From an uncultured Pelagibacteraceae bacterium (GTDB taxonomy: Bacteria; Pseudomonadota; Alphaproteobacteria; Pelagibacterales; Pelagibacteraceae), in contig CACMTZ010000003.1 in NCBI GenBank assembly GCA_902616725.1, positions 62,001 to 126,000 on the forward strand: a DNA stretch of 64,000 nt. The letters run 5' to 3'. This document shows, piece by piece, positions 37,162 through 46,349 of this stretch (positions are counted from its first letter, which is position 1; each line of letters begins with the position of its first letter). The notes below the pieces were generated by a model. The model searched no databases, was not told where the DNA came from, and was given only the letters and a program-made list of their open reading frames with translations. A program made the translations under genes and the position numbers.

Positions 37162-37805
37162 TCAAAAATTTTATCAACTAAAAACAAACCTAGTGCAACG
37201 CACGGACCAATACCAAAAGCGAATAAAAGAGTTCCAACCCCTACTGTTCCACCTAAATACCAGCCAATACTTACAACAGAAATTTCTAAAAAGGCTCTAA
37301 CGGCTGCCACCGGTAAATTAGTTACTTTTTGTAAACCAATCATTAATCCATCTCTTGGTCCTGCACCAAGATTAGAAACTAAATAAATTCCTCCACCTAT
37401 TCCAACCATCATTACAGAAATTACTGCTAGGATTAATTGATTAGGATAATTAGACGGGGTTGGTACAAACTTAATACAAAGATCAATCATAAAGGCTATT
37501 ATTAAGGCATTAAATATTGTGCCCATTCCTGGTTTTTGACCAAGAGGAATCCATAAAATTAAGACAGCAATACTTATTAAAAGAGTAATTGTTCCAATAC
37601 TTAAATTAACATTTAAGGAAATACCTTGAGCTAAAACACTCCATGGAGAAGCGCCTGTAAAGGAAACAATCAATAACCCTTCACCAAGGCCAAACATCGT
37701 TAGACCAAAGCATAAAAAAAAGAAAGTAGAAAATTTTGGTTTAAAATTATATGGCTTGTCAGAACTCCAATTTACTTTTGGTATTTTCTTTATTTTTAAA
37801 AACAT
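37158..37805 (-). CDS. YczE/YyaS/YitT-type membrane protein
   Basis: Polytopic protein with about five helices. LGEGLLIVSFTGASPWSVLAQGIS and VSNLGAGPRDGLMIGLQ show the repeated GA-x-PxD/S-x-L pattern of the YczE family, whose function is unclear. 215 aa fits. Convergent with typA and divergent from the exported DUF6134-like protein. Confidence 0.82.
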   Translation of the reverse strand: MFLKIKKIPKVNWSSDKPYNFKPKFSTFFFLCFGLTMFGLGEGLLIVSFTGASPWSVLAQGISLNVNLSIGTITLLISIAVLILWIPLGQKPGMGTIFNALIIAFMIDLCIKFVPTPSNYPNQLILAVISVMMVGIGGGIYLVSNLGAGPRDGLMIGLQKVTNLPVAAVRAFLEISVVSIGWYLGGTVGVGTLLFAFGIGPCVALGLFLVDKIFD

Positions 37806-37855
37806 TTTAATAAGTTATTTCTATTATAGATAAAGTCCACTAATGTAATTGCTAA

Positions 37856-38536
37856 ATGAGAAAATTTATAGCCATTTTGTTTATTGTAATTTTTCCAGTT
37901 ATTTCCATGGCACATATGGGTCACTACAATAAATATAACAAAATTGAAATGGAGATTTTTAGAAATGGTGAACTAATTGGATACAATTATTATTTTTTTG
38001 AAAGAAATGGTGAAGAAACTATTATTACAAATCAATTTAAATTTTCTGTTGATCTATTGGGAACTACAATTTTTCAGGTTGAGTCATATGGTGAAGAAAA
38101 ATATATCAAAGATCAGTTGATATCATATAATTCTAAAACTCTTCAAAATGACAAAGAAAAATTTGTAAATTTAGAATTAAATAAAAAAAGTAAAAAATAT
38201 GATATAAAGGGCTCCTCATTCAATGGCGAAGCAACAACTAATAACGTTATTGGAAATTGGTGGAATCATAAAATCTTACAAGCAGAATCTCAAATAAGCC
38301 CAATATCTGGAAGTATTAAAGAACAGGTTGTTACTTTTATTGGAAAAGAAAAAATTGATCTTTATGGAAAAATTTATGACGCAGATCATTTTACACTTAA
38401 ATCTAAAGATATGAATATCCCTAAAGATAAACGATTAGACTTTGACATTTGGTTCGATCAAGAAAATTTAAGAATTTTAAAAGTGTCTTACTCAAGGATG
38501 GGAAATTGGGAATACAGATTGAAAAGCTTTGAATAA
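37856..38536 (+). CDS. Exported DUF6134-like protein
   Basis: 226 aa with a signal peptide (residues 1-19, ending ISMA) and a beta-rich mature part. Segments such as EIFRNGELIGYNYYFFERNG and the late IYDADHFTLKSKD and DFDIWFDQENLRILKVSY resemble the DUF6134 family of proteobacterial periplasmic proteins of unknown function. Probably periplasmic. It stands between divergent yczE-like and convergent FAD-protein genes with a one-base gap to the latter. Confidence 0.7.
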   Translation: MRKFIAILFIVIFPVISMAHMGHYNKYNKIEMEIFRNGELIGYNYYFFERNGEETIITNQFKFSVDLLGTTIFQVESYGEEKYIKDQLISYNSKTLQNDKEKFVNLELNKKSKKYDIKGSSFNGEATTNNVIGNWWNHKILQAESQISPISGSIKEQVVTFIGKEKIDLYGKIYDADHFTLKSKDMNIPKDKRLDFDIWFDQENLRILKVSYSRMGNWEYRLKSFE

Positions 38537-38537
38537 T

Positions 38538-39509
38538 TTATCTTGAAATTTTTTTAAATAAATCCCGTGCACTTATCCACCCTGACTCTAGTCTTGGCCC
38601 TACAAACCAATCAGCACAAACACCTATTTTTTTCTTTGGATCCCAATAACTTTTAATTTTGAAAGGTTTTGAGTTGGAAGAATATTTCCATCCATGATTA
38701 AGAGAAAAATTAATTTTTGTTTTTTTTACATTTGTAAGTTGAAAGAACTTATCAATCATAATTTTTGAATTTTCTTTCTTATTATTTTTATTTTGATTGA
38801 TCTTTTTATTTGCCCACTTAAATGTACTTTGAAGGGTCCATAAATCATATTTTGATTGAAATCTTTTTTTCGAGTTTTCATTACCCGCCCAACCAAGAAT
38901 TGGATCTTCGAAAAGATAGCTACTATTTGATTTCTTGTTTTTTTTTATAGCAATCATAGTGGTTATATTTGCATCCATTTTTATTGATTTTTTTAAAAAA
39001 GAATTATTTATGAATCTTTTAGAGAGTTTTTTTAATTGTGGAAAAGGACAGGTCAAAATAATACTTTTAAAAGTTCTCAATTTTCCATCAGCAAATGATA
39101 AATGCCAAAGTTTGTTTTTATAATGAATTTTTTTTAATTCGCTTTGATAGTTGCACTTAATTTTTTTTAATAAGTACTTGCTAATATCATTGTTTCCATT
39201 TTTACCTATAATTTTCAGATGTTTTTTATTTTCTTTTTTTTTGGAGTTAAGAAAAATGTGTTTACCACCCCAAACCTTTAAAATTCTTTTTTTAATTAAA
39301 TCTTTGGTAAATTTTTTAAATTCTGGGGTTTTTGGCGAAAAGTATTGAGTGCCATGATCAAAGCCTAAATTACCTTTCATTCTTTTGAAAGATGCCCGTC
39401 CTCCTGGACCTCTCGCTTTATCAAATAGGATTACTGAATTTTTTTTATTAAGAAGATTCGCAATTGTAGCTCCGGAAATACCTGAGCCGATTACGCAAAA
39501 TTCACTCAT
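38538..39509 (-). CDS. FAD-dependent oxidoreductase, renalase-like
   Basis: Flavoprotein with an N-terminal Rossmann motif CVIGSGISGATIANLL, followed by FDKARGPGGRASFKR and the FDHGTQYFSP segment seen in bacterial renalase-like amine oxidases. The C-terminal GVCADWFVGPRLESGWISA is the second flavin-binding stretch. 323 aa. Substrate unknown; bacterial relatives oxidise isomeric dihydro-NAD(P). It overlaps pmbA by four bases (ATGA), so it is cotranscribed with the tldD-pmbA pair. Confidence 0.85.
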   Translation of the reverse strand: MSEFCVIGSGISGATIANLLNKKNSVILFDKARGPGGRASFKRMKGNLGFDHGTQYFSPKTPEFKKFTKDLIKKRILKVWGGKHIFLNSKKKENKKHLKIIGKNGNNDISKYLLKKIKCNYQSELKKIHYKNKLWHLSFADGKLRTFKSIILTCPFPQLKKLSKRFINNSFLKKSIKMDANITTMIAIKKNKKSNSSYLFEDPILGWAGNENSKKRFQSKYDLWTLQSTFKWANKKINQNKNNKKENSKIMIDKFFQLTNVKKTKINFSLNHGWKYSSNSKPFKIKSYWDPKKKIGVCADWFVGPRLESGWISARDLFKKISR

Positions 39510-40822
39510 TTACCAGCAACAACCATTCCCTCAATCATCATGGTTGGTGAATTGGTTGAATATTTAAACTCTAAATCATTTGCGAGAGTAATATTCTTAA
39601 ACATGTCTTTAAAATTACCTGCAATGGTAATTTCATTTATAGGATACTTAAACTCTCCGTTTTCCACTAAAAAACCTGTTGCACCTACAGAATAATCACC
39701 AGTTACAATATTACTTCCGTGTCCTATAGTTTCTGTAATATAGAGACTTTTTGATTTTGAATTCAATAAATCTTTAAAACTAATATTTCCATTTTCAAAA
39801 TAAAGATTGCTTGTCCCTCCACATCTTCCATTTGATTTAAGGTTTAATTTTTTTCCATTATAAGTATCAATCAAATAATGTTTTAAAATTCCTTGGTCTA
39901 CTAATTTAAGAGTATCAGTTTTAACCCCCTCGCTATCAAAATTTCTTGAGCCTAAACCTTTGAGTATATCCGGTTTATCTAAGACATTAATTTTATCAGA
40001 AAAAATTTTTTGGTTAACTTTATCTTTTAAAAAAGAGGTTCCTCTTGATATCGCTGATGATGAAATCGCACTTGCAAAAGTACTTAGTATTCCCTTAGCA
40101 ATTCTTTTGTCAAAAATTATAGCAATTTTTTCACTACCTATTTTTTTGGGGCTTAATTTTCTAATTGTTTGATCAGCAGCTTGTTTACCTAATTCTCCTG
40201 CGTCATCCAAGTCTTTCAGAAAACATTTACTAGAATATTCATAATCTCTCTCCATACTTTTTTCATCTTTGGCAACTGTGACGCTCGAAGCTGTAAACGA
40301 AGATGTTTTGTAGCCAGCACAAAAACCTTCACTATTGGCTAAAATAAAATTTGATTTATTTTGAGTAAAACTAGATTCTGTATTAACAATCTTTTTATCA
40401 TTGGAAGCAGCAGATTCTAATTTTTTCAAATAATCTATTTTTTGATCGTTTTCTATATGGGTATCGTCATAAAGATCTAAATCCTTAACTTCTTTGGCCA
40501 ATAAATCTTTATCTGGTAATGAATTAAATTCATCTTCAGGAGTATTTTTTGTTGTCTCAACACATTTTTCAATCAAAATGTTTAGATTATCATCAAGTAA
40601 ATTAGAAGAAGATATTGATGACTTTTTTTTTCCAATGTAAGTGGTAATGCTTATTCCAAGATCATCTGATCTATTAGACTCGTCTAGTTTTTTATTTCTA
40701 AAATTAACTGTTTCAGATACAGAGTTATTAATAATCACACTGGACTCGGTTGAGCCTAATTTCTTAGCTAAACCTAAACAATATGATGCTTTTTTTTCTA
40801 AAAATTCTTGATCTTTGACCAT
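39506..40822 (-). CDS. pmbA: Metalloprotease-related protein PmbA/TldE
   Basis: The non-catalytic partner of the TldD/TldE heterodimeric protease involved in peptide maturation and CcdA turnover. It lacks the HExxxH motif. ARSKEREYSSK-like central and TNLYFENG, FLVENGEFKYPINEITIAGN C-terminal motifs are typical. 438 aa is normal. It abuts the tldD stop, giving tldD-pmbA order in one operon, followed by the FAD oxidoreductase. Confidence 0.95.
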   Translation of the reverse strand: MVKDQEFLEKKASYCLGLAKKLGSTESSVIINNSVSETVNFRNKKLDESNRSDDLGISITTYIGKKKSSISSSNLLDDNLNILIEKCVETTKNTPEDEFNSLPDKDLLAKEVKDLDLYDDTHIENDQKIDYLKKLESAASNDKKIVNTESSFTQNKSNFILANSEGFCAGYKTSSFTASSVTVAKDEKSMERDYEYSSKCFLKDLDDAGELGKQAADQTIRKLSPKKIGSEKIAIIFDKRIAKGILSTFASAISSSAISRGTSFLKDKVNQKIFSDKINVLDKPDILKGLGSRNFDSEGVKTDTLKLVDQGILKHYLIDTYNGKKLNLKSNGRCGGTSNLYFENGNISFKDLLNSKSKSLYITETIGHGSNIVTGDYSVGATGFLVENGEFKYPINEITIAGNFKDMFKNITLANDLEFKYSTNSPTMMIEGMVVAGK

Positions 40823-42244
40823 TTAAAGTTTTGTGCCACCAACAGTCATCTTATTAATTAGTATAGATGGTTGAGCAACACCTACGGGAACACCTTGGCC
40901 AGCTTTTCCACATGTTCCAATACCAGGATCCATCATCATGTCATTCCCAACCATAGAAACTTCTTTTAAAATTGAAGGGCCATCTCCAATAAGTGTCGCG
41001 CCTTTAATTGGAGATCCAATTTTACCATTAACAATCTCATAAGCTTCAGTACAATTGAATACAAATTTTCCAGAGGTAATATCAACCTGTCCGCCACCAA
41101 AACTCACAGCAAAAATACCTTTGTCGACAGCTTTAATCATCTCATCTTGAGTCTGATTACCACTCAGCATCATCGTATTTCTCATTCTTGGAAGAACAAT
41201 ATGTCTATAGTTTTCTCTTCTTCCACTACCAGTAGATTTGGTTTTCATTAAACGAGCGTTTAGACGATCTTGCATAAAATTTTTTAAAATCCCATTCTCA
41301 ATTAAAACAGTTTTTTCTGTCGGGGTTCCCTCATCATCAATCGTAAGACTACCTCTTCTGTTATCAATAGTGCCATCATCAACAATTGTAACTCCCTCAC
41401 TTGCAACTTTTTGGCCCATTAAATTATGAAAAGCTGAGGTTTTTTTTCTATTAAAATCCCCTTCTAAACCATGACCAACAGCCTCATGAATTAATATTGC
41501 CGGCCAACCAGGTCCTAGCACAACTTTCATTTCACCAGCTGGTGCAGGTTTACTTTCTAAATTTACCGAAGCTATTCTCAAAGCCTCATCACAAACGCTT
41601 TTCCAGTTATCATCTTTTAAATAAGAGTCATAAGATTGTCTTCCCCCAACACCATACACACCCGTCTCTTTTCTCCCATTTTTCTCAAGCATAACGGATA
41701 CATTGAATCTTATTAAAGGACGAACATCAGTTAAAGTTTCTCCACCAGATCTAATTATTTCAACCGATTTTTGTTCTCCCAAAAAATTAGCAGTAACTTG
41801 TTTAATGTTGTCATCTTTTGAACGCAAATAATTATTTACTTCATTAAGTATTTTAATTTTTTCATTAAGAGATTTTTGTTCAATAGGGTTGATGTTCTCA
41901 TAATATTTCTTATTAGATTTAGGAATTTCATGATTATAGGTACCTTTGACAGATTTAAGTGTTGATTTTAAATTTTCTGAAGATTGCTTTAAGGAGTTTT
42001 TTGAAATTTCATTAGAGTGAGAATAAGCAACTACTTCATCAGAGATAGCTCTAAACCCAAATCCTAAATCTGAATTATAACTAGAATTTTTTATCTTATT
42101 ATCATCTAGTAAAATTGACTCAGATTTAGAATTTTCTAAGTACAACTCACCATCATCACATTTTTGAAGAGTATCCGAAATAATATTTTCAGCCTCACTT
42201 CTTGATAGGTCAGATTTTTCAAAGAAATTACTCATAGAAGACAT
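40823..42244 (-). CDS. tldD: Metalloprotease TldD
   Basis: Zinc-dependent protease subunit. The active-site motif HEAVGHGLEGD (HExxxH, near residue 254) is intact, and the C-terminal GTCGKAGQGVPVGVAQP is a family mark. 473 aa is typical. It forms a complex with PmbA encoded directly downstream. Confidence 0.97.
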   Translation of the reverse strand: MSSMSNFFEKSDLSRSEAENIISDTLQKCDDGELYLENSKSESILLDDNKIKNSSYNSDLGFGFRAISDEVVAYSHSNEISKNSLKQSSENLKSTLKSVKGTYNHEIPKSNKKYYENINPIEQKSLNEKIKILNEVNNYLRSKDDNIKQVTANFLGEQKSVEIIRSGGETLTDVRPLIRFNVSVMLEKNGRKETGVYGVGGRQSYDSYLKDDNWKSVCDEALRIASVNLESKPAPAGEMKVVLGPGWPAILIHEAVGHGLEGDFNRKKTSAFHNLMGQKVASEGVTIVDDGTIDNRRGSLTIDDEGTPTEKTVLIENGILKNFMQDRLNARLMKTKSTGSGRRENYRHIVLPRMRNTMMLSGNQTQDEMIKAVDKGIFAVSFGGGQVDITSGKFVFNCTEAYEIVNGKIGSPIKGATLIGDGPSILKEVSMVGNDMMMDPGIGTCGKAGQGVPVGVAQPSILINKMTVGGTKL

Positions 42245-42329
42245 TAAATAGATTGTTTCAAAGATTTTTCAACTAGAGTATTTTACGCATGTACATATAT
42301 GGGACAAATTAGTAATAAAACATCTAATT

Positions 42330-42686
42330 ATGAAAGTTTATTTTAATAATTCTTGTAAAATTTGTAAGGCAGAAATTGATCTCTATAAGAAGGAAGAAAT
42401 AGAGGAAATTGATTGGGTTGATATTACAGATAATGAATTAGCAGAACAAGAAACCTCTAAAGATAGTAAACAACTTTTGAGAAGACTGCATGTCAAAGAT
42501 GGTGAAAAAGTTATTGGAGGTGCGGAAGCTTTTTTATTATTATGGAAAAAAATGCCAAAATATAAATTTCTTTATAAATTTTTTAAGTTACCAATCATCT
42601 TTAATATATTTTCAATTGTATATGAAATAGTAGCTTTTTTTCTATACTTAAAAAATAAAAAGCAACTTAAAAAATCTAACTTGTAA
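42330..42686 (+). CDS. DCC-family thiol oxidoreductase-like protein (DUF393)
   Basis: Small protein beginning VYFNNSCKICKAEIDLYKKE, with the CxxC (Cys-Lys-Ile-Cys) and thioredoxin-like N-terminus of the DCC/DUF393 family, followed by GGAEAFLLLWKKMPKYKFLYKFFKLP and a hydrophobic C-terminal helix. 118 aa. Function in thiol redox chemistry is predicted but unproven. It is divergent from tldD and overlaps a convergent membrane gene by 11 bp. Confidence 0.85.
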   Translation: MKVYFNNSCKICKAEIDLYKKEEIEEIDWVDITDNELAEQETSKDSKQLLRRLHVKDGEKVIGGAEAFLLLWKKMPKYKFLYKFFKLPIIFNIFSIVYEIVAFFLYLKNKKQLKKSNL

Positions 42687-42969
42687 AAAATAATAAAAAT
42701 TTACTTAATAGAGACATAGAAGATACAAACATCACTAAGACTATTGAGTACATTAATAAAATAATTTTATTCTTTTTTCTTCTTAATCTAACAAAGTCCT
42801 TATCATCCAAATCAGAGATATCTCTCTCACCAACTACTGGATAATCATACGTAAACCGCCATGTACTATCACCAAGTCTTGGGTCCAAATTATTAAAATA
42901 TGTGATCCACGCAATAATGTATCTGAAAATTAAATATAAAATTATTAGAAAGGCAGATCCTAAAATCAT
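42676..42969 (-). CDS. Small two-helix membrane protein, unknown
   Basis: 97 aa, not recognised. It has a hydrophobic helix at about residues 2-25 and another at about 70-95, with a polar loop containing NLDPRLGDSTWRFTYDYPVVGERDISDLD between. It is downstream of the basic coiled-coil protein on the same strand with a 30-base gap, so the two may be cotranscribed. No function assigned. Confidence 0.6.
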   Translation of the reverse strand: MILGSAFLIILYLIFRYIIAWITYFNNLDPRLGDSTWRFTYDYPVVGERDISDLDDKDFVRLRRKKNKIILLMYSIVLVMFVSSMSLLSKFLLFFTS

Positions 42970-42999
42970 TACAGATAATACCTAATTTAATATAAATGT

Positions 43000-44196
43000 T
43001 TAATTGTTATTTTTGGCTCTTTTCCTTGCAATGAGTTGCGTTAAAGAGTCTACCATTGTATCTGACGCTTTGAAAATATCTACATTTCTAAACTCATGAG
43101 AAAGATTTTTTTCAGGATTAGTTTTATCTTCAATAACAATTCCTTCATCTGGAGAATTATTTTTAATATAAATTAATAATAACCAGTCATCATCTTGTGA
43201 CTCATCCCATTTAATAAAAACTTCACCAGTTTCAAATCTTCTGTCTATACAACGAAAAATAGACATCTCGCGGGTGATATGTCTTTTATTTAACTGAAAT
43301 ACTAGGCTACTTGCACTTCTGTAAAAACTTTCTAATGCAAATTCAATTTTTTGTCTTGCTAAAGTATATTCTTTTTCTTTTTCTAATAAGGTTTCTCTAT
43401 CTTCATCACCTTGAAGTTTAACCCCTAATGCTTCAACCCTTTCTTTAATTTTTTGATCTCGAAGTAATCGATATTTTTCCTTAAGTTTATCAATTCTTTC
43501 TTGTAAACCTGCATAGTCTTCTCTTTTTTCTTTTAAAGAAATTTTCTCAAGTTTTTCTAGTTCCTTGACTTCTCTAATTCTGAATTTTTCAATTTGTTTA
43601 TCTAGTCTTAATTGTTTTAAAAACTGTTTTTGTTTTTCAGCTTGCTCAATTCTCAAAAGTGCTTGCTCTTTTCTTAGGAATAATTTTATATCTTTTACTC
43701 GTTGTTTTTCTAATCTAGCTTCTTCTTTAAGTGTTTGTTCTTTTAGTTTAACCCTGAGAGCTTGTTCTTCCTCTTTTTGTTTAGCCAACTCAATTTTTTC
43801 TGCCCTCTCTCTTTCAATTTTTTCTATCTTAATTCTTCTTCTTTCATCACGTTTTAAAACTTTATAACTTGAAATTGTCTCTGAAATTTTATCAAAAAAA
43901 CCTTGAATATGTTTTTCTAAACTAAAATTAAATTTAAAATTGAATTGAGGTTTTAGGGATAGCTGTAATTTAACTAATTTTAAAACTATACTTTCGTTTT
44001 GGGTTTTTTTAATTTGTTTTAAATAATTGGTTTTTTTTAATTTTTTAACCTTATTTTTCCTTTTTTTGATAATTCTTTTTTTTTTGAATCTTTTAACAAC
44101 CCTTTTAGTTTTTTTACTTTTTCTTCGAAACTTATAAGATTTGGCTTTTTTTAATACTTTTCTTTTTTTTTTTGATTTTTTTTGTTTTTTTTTCAT
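43000..44196 (-). CDS. Highly basic coiled-coil protein, unknown
   Basis: 398 aa, not recognised. Residues 1 to about 57 are mostly lysine and arginine, like a histone H1-type tail. Residues about 110-275 form a long charged coiled coil (many KE/ER/EQ repeats, alternating acidic and basic). The last 120 residues look globular, with ESFYRSASSLVFQLNKRHITREMSIFRCIDRR and WDESQDDDWLLLIYIKNN. No signal peptide or helix in the membrane. It could bind nucleic acid or act as a structural scaffold; both are guesses. It lies between cfa and a small membrane protein. Confidence 0.7.
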   Translation of the reverse strand: MKKKQKKSKKKRKVLKKAKSYKFRRKSKKTKRVVKRFKKKRIIKKRKNKVKKLKKTNYLKQIKKTQNESIVLKLVKLQLSLKPQFNFKFNFSLEKHIQGFFDKISETISSYKVLKRDERRRIKIEKIERERAEKIELAKQKEEEQALRVKLKEQTLKEEARLEKQRVKDIKLFLRKEQALLRIEQAEKQKQFLKQLRLDKQIEKFRIREVKELEKLEKISLKEKREDYAGLQERIDKLKEKYRLLRDQKIKERVEALGVKLQGDEDRETLLEKEKEYTLARQKIEFALESFYRSASSLVFQLNKRHITREMSIFRCIDRRFETGEVFIKWDESQDDDWLLLIYIKNNSPDEGIVIEDKTNPEKNLSHEFRNVDIFKASDTMVDSLTQLIARKRAKNNN

Positions 44197-44225
44197 TTCT
44201 GAGAAGAAATGATTCTATCAATAAT

Positions 44226-45413
44226 TTATTGATAAATATAGTCTCTAGTCACAGGGGTTGATCTATAATTTTTAGTGAGTTGAAATTGATAAACAACTTG
44301 ATCACCCCACTTAAATGCCATTTCACAACCAGCGAGATAAAACTCCCACATTCTAAAAAATTTTTCATCGAACATTTGGATTATTTTATCTTTATTTTTT
44401 AAACAGTTTTCTTTCCAGTGTCTTAAAGTATGAGCATAATGAAGTCTTAAAACTTCAATGTCGGTTACAATTAAGCCAGCTTTTTCAATAGGATTCGTCA
44501 CTTCACTTAAGCTTGGGGTATAACCACCAGGAAAAATATATTTTGTAATCCAAGGATGAGGATCTCTTGGTGGGTTAACAGACCCAATAGTGTGAATTAA
44601 CGAAACACCATCATCTTTCAACAATTTTTCAATTTGTTTAAAAAACTTTTTATAAAATTTCCTTCCAACGTGTTCGAACATGCCAACACTCACTATTCTA
44701 TCAAATTTCTCATCCAGCTCTCTATAATCCATCAGTTTAAATTTTACTTGGTTCTGTAAATTCATTTCTTTTGCTTTTTGATTACAATAGTTTAGTTGAT
44801 TTTCTGATAGGGTTATTCCTGTAACTTCACATTTAGCATTTTTAGCAATATCAATTGCTAATGACCCCCAACCACATCCTATGTCTAAAACTTTTTGGTC
44901 AGGTTTAATATTTAATTTTTTAATTATATGTTGAATCTTATTATTCTGTGCAGTTTCAAGACTATCATTTTCATTTTTAAAATAAGCACATGAATATTGT
45001 CTTTTAGGATCTAAAAACAAATCATAGAGATCATCTTTGATATCATAATGATGTGAAACATTCATTTTAGATTTTTTGATAAAGTTAAAATTGGTAAGAT
45101 ATCGGTAAGACCCCCTTAGTTTATTTAAAAGATAACTAAAAATGTTTAACTCGTTTCTTCCAATGTTCATCAATGCTAGATCTAAAAAATCTGTAAGAGA
45201 TCCATTTTCGATAACAATATCTCCATTTGTATATGCCTCCCCAAAGTAAAGATCTGGATGGAATAGTAATTTATAATGAAGTTTCTTATTTAGAATTTTT
45301 AATTTAATAGGATCGTCAGTTGGCTGACCAATAATATAATCCTTGGAGTCAGCGTCGGTCAGGATAAACCCTCCTTTTTTAAATACTTTATTAAGAAATC
45401 TCGCTAAATACAT
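44226..45413 (-). CDS. cfa: Cyclopropane-fatty-acyl-phospholipid synthase
   Basis: SAM-dependent enzyme modifying unsaturated fatty acids in membrane phospholipids. The N-terminal domain has DPIKLKILNKKLHYKLLFHPDLYFGEAY, and the methyltransferase domain has VLDIGCGWGSLAIDIAKNA (near 173) and GMFEHVGRKFYKKFF. I use ATG 45413 (395 aa), placed one base after the dapA-like stop; the frame extends to a TTG at 45443 inside that gene. Confidence 0.93.
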   Translation of the reverse strand: MYLARFLNKVFKKGGFILTDADSKDYIIGQPTDDPIKLKILNKKLHYKLLFHPDLYFGEAYTNGDIVIENGSLTDFLDLALMNIGRNELNIFSYLLNKLRGSYRYLTNFNFIKKSKMNVSHHYDIKDDLYDLFLDPKRQYSCAYFKNENDSLETAQNNKIQHIIKKLNIKPDQKVLDIGCGWGSLAIDIAKNAKCEVTGITLSENQLNYCNQKAKEMNLQNQVKFKLMDYRELDEKFDRIVSVGMFEHVGRKFYKKFFKQIEKLLKDDGVSLIHTIGSVNPPRDPHPWITKYIFPGGYTPSLSEVTNPIEKAGLIVTDIEVLRLHYAHTLRHWKENCLKNKDKIIQMFDEKFFRMWEFYLAGCEMAFKWGDQVVYQFQLTKNYRSTPVTRDYIYQ

Positions 45414-45414
45414 C

Positions 45415-46299
45415 TCAAGCTGCCAATTGTGATTTTGTTTCAAAATTTAAATCTTTTAAACTCTGCAAAAGATTTCTCTCATCAATTTCGCTAAGTAAAC
45501 TTAAAGGTGGTAATAGATTTCCATAAATTTTGTTCTCTTTTGAAAACAAAGTATGAAGAGCTGAAATTAAATTATATTTTTCAAAAGTATGTCTGACATT
45601 AACTAATTTTTGGTTTAAAGAATGATCTTTCTTTTCATTAAAATCATCGTAAACTTTTCGAGCTAATTGAGATGTAGCATTGCAAGTTGCAGTAATAATT
45701 CCTGAACAACCACTTTCTAATCCTTTAAGTAATTTTGACTCTGAACCTGGCATAACTGAAAAATTTTCCAACTTTAGCTTTTCAAATAAATTGTAAGAAC
45801 TATCCTTCACACCTACAATTTGATCAGGAAATTTGTGAACCAATTTTTCCACACATTCAATACTAAATTTATATCCACACAATTTTTCAAAATTATAAAG
45901 TATAATTTTAGACTCTGGTACTGCATCAATGATTTTTGTGTAAAAGTTTATTACATCCTTGTCTTGATATTTATAATAAGCTGGTGGCATGATTAAAAAT
46001 TTTTTAAAGTTTAGAGAAACTGAAATTTTCATTAAATTAATTGTTTCATTTAAAGAATTTAATCCTGTTCCGATTAAATGTTTTTCTTTGTATTTACTTT
46101 CTGAAAGGTGATTGAGTAATTTAATCTTTTCAACGATAGGAATTAATTGCGCTTGGCCAGTGCTTCCAAATATTGCAGTGCCATGACAACCTTGGTCAAT
46201 TAAATTTTCTGCATGTGATATAGTTTTTTCAATATTTAAGCTCAAATCAGAGTTCAGAACTGACATCGAAGCTGCATATATCCCACTTATTTTTGTCAT
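45415..46299 (-). CDS. Dihydrodipicolinate synthase/N-acetylneuraminate lyase family
   Basis: TIM-barrel Schiff-base aldolase. The active Lys is in VGVKDSSYN and the catalytic Tyr in ILYNFEKLCG; GTAIFGSTGQAQLIPIVEK is the substrate-loop equivalent of the GTTGE motif but with GSTGQ, so a lysine-pathway role is not certain. 294 aa. The true DapA of this genome may be elsewhere; substrate unknown. It lies directly upstream of cfa and is divergent from a glycosyltransferase. Confidence 0.85.
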   Translation of the reverse strand: MTKISGIYAASMSVLNSDLSLNIEKTISHAENLIDQGCHGTAIFGSTGQAQLIPIVEKIKLLNHLSESKYKEKHLIGTGLNSLNETINLMKISVSLNFKKFLIMPPAYYKYQDKDVINFYTKIIDAVPESKIILYNFEKLCGYKFSIECVEKLVHKFPDQIVGVKDSSYNLFEKLKLENFSVMPGSESKLLKGLESGCSGIITATCNATSQLARKVYDDFNEKKDHSLNQKLVNVRHTFEKYNLISALHTLFSKENKIYGNLLPPLSLLSEIDERNLLQSLKDLNFETKSQLAA

Positions 46300-46349
46300 A
46301 ATAAAAATTTATATAAAATATAAATATTAGTAAAGTTTATAAATCGAAT

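Noticed and set aside
45414..45443. Upstream TTG start for cfa
   Set aside because: It lies inside the dapA-like coding end; the ATG at 45413, one base after that stop, is simpler.
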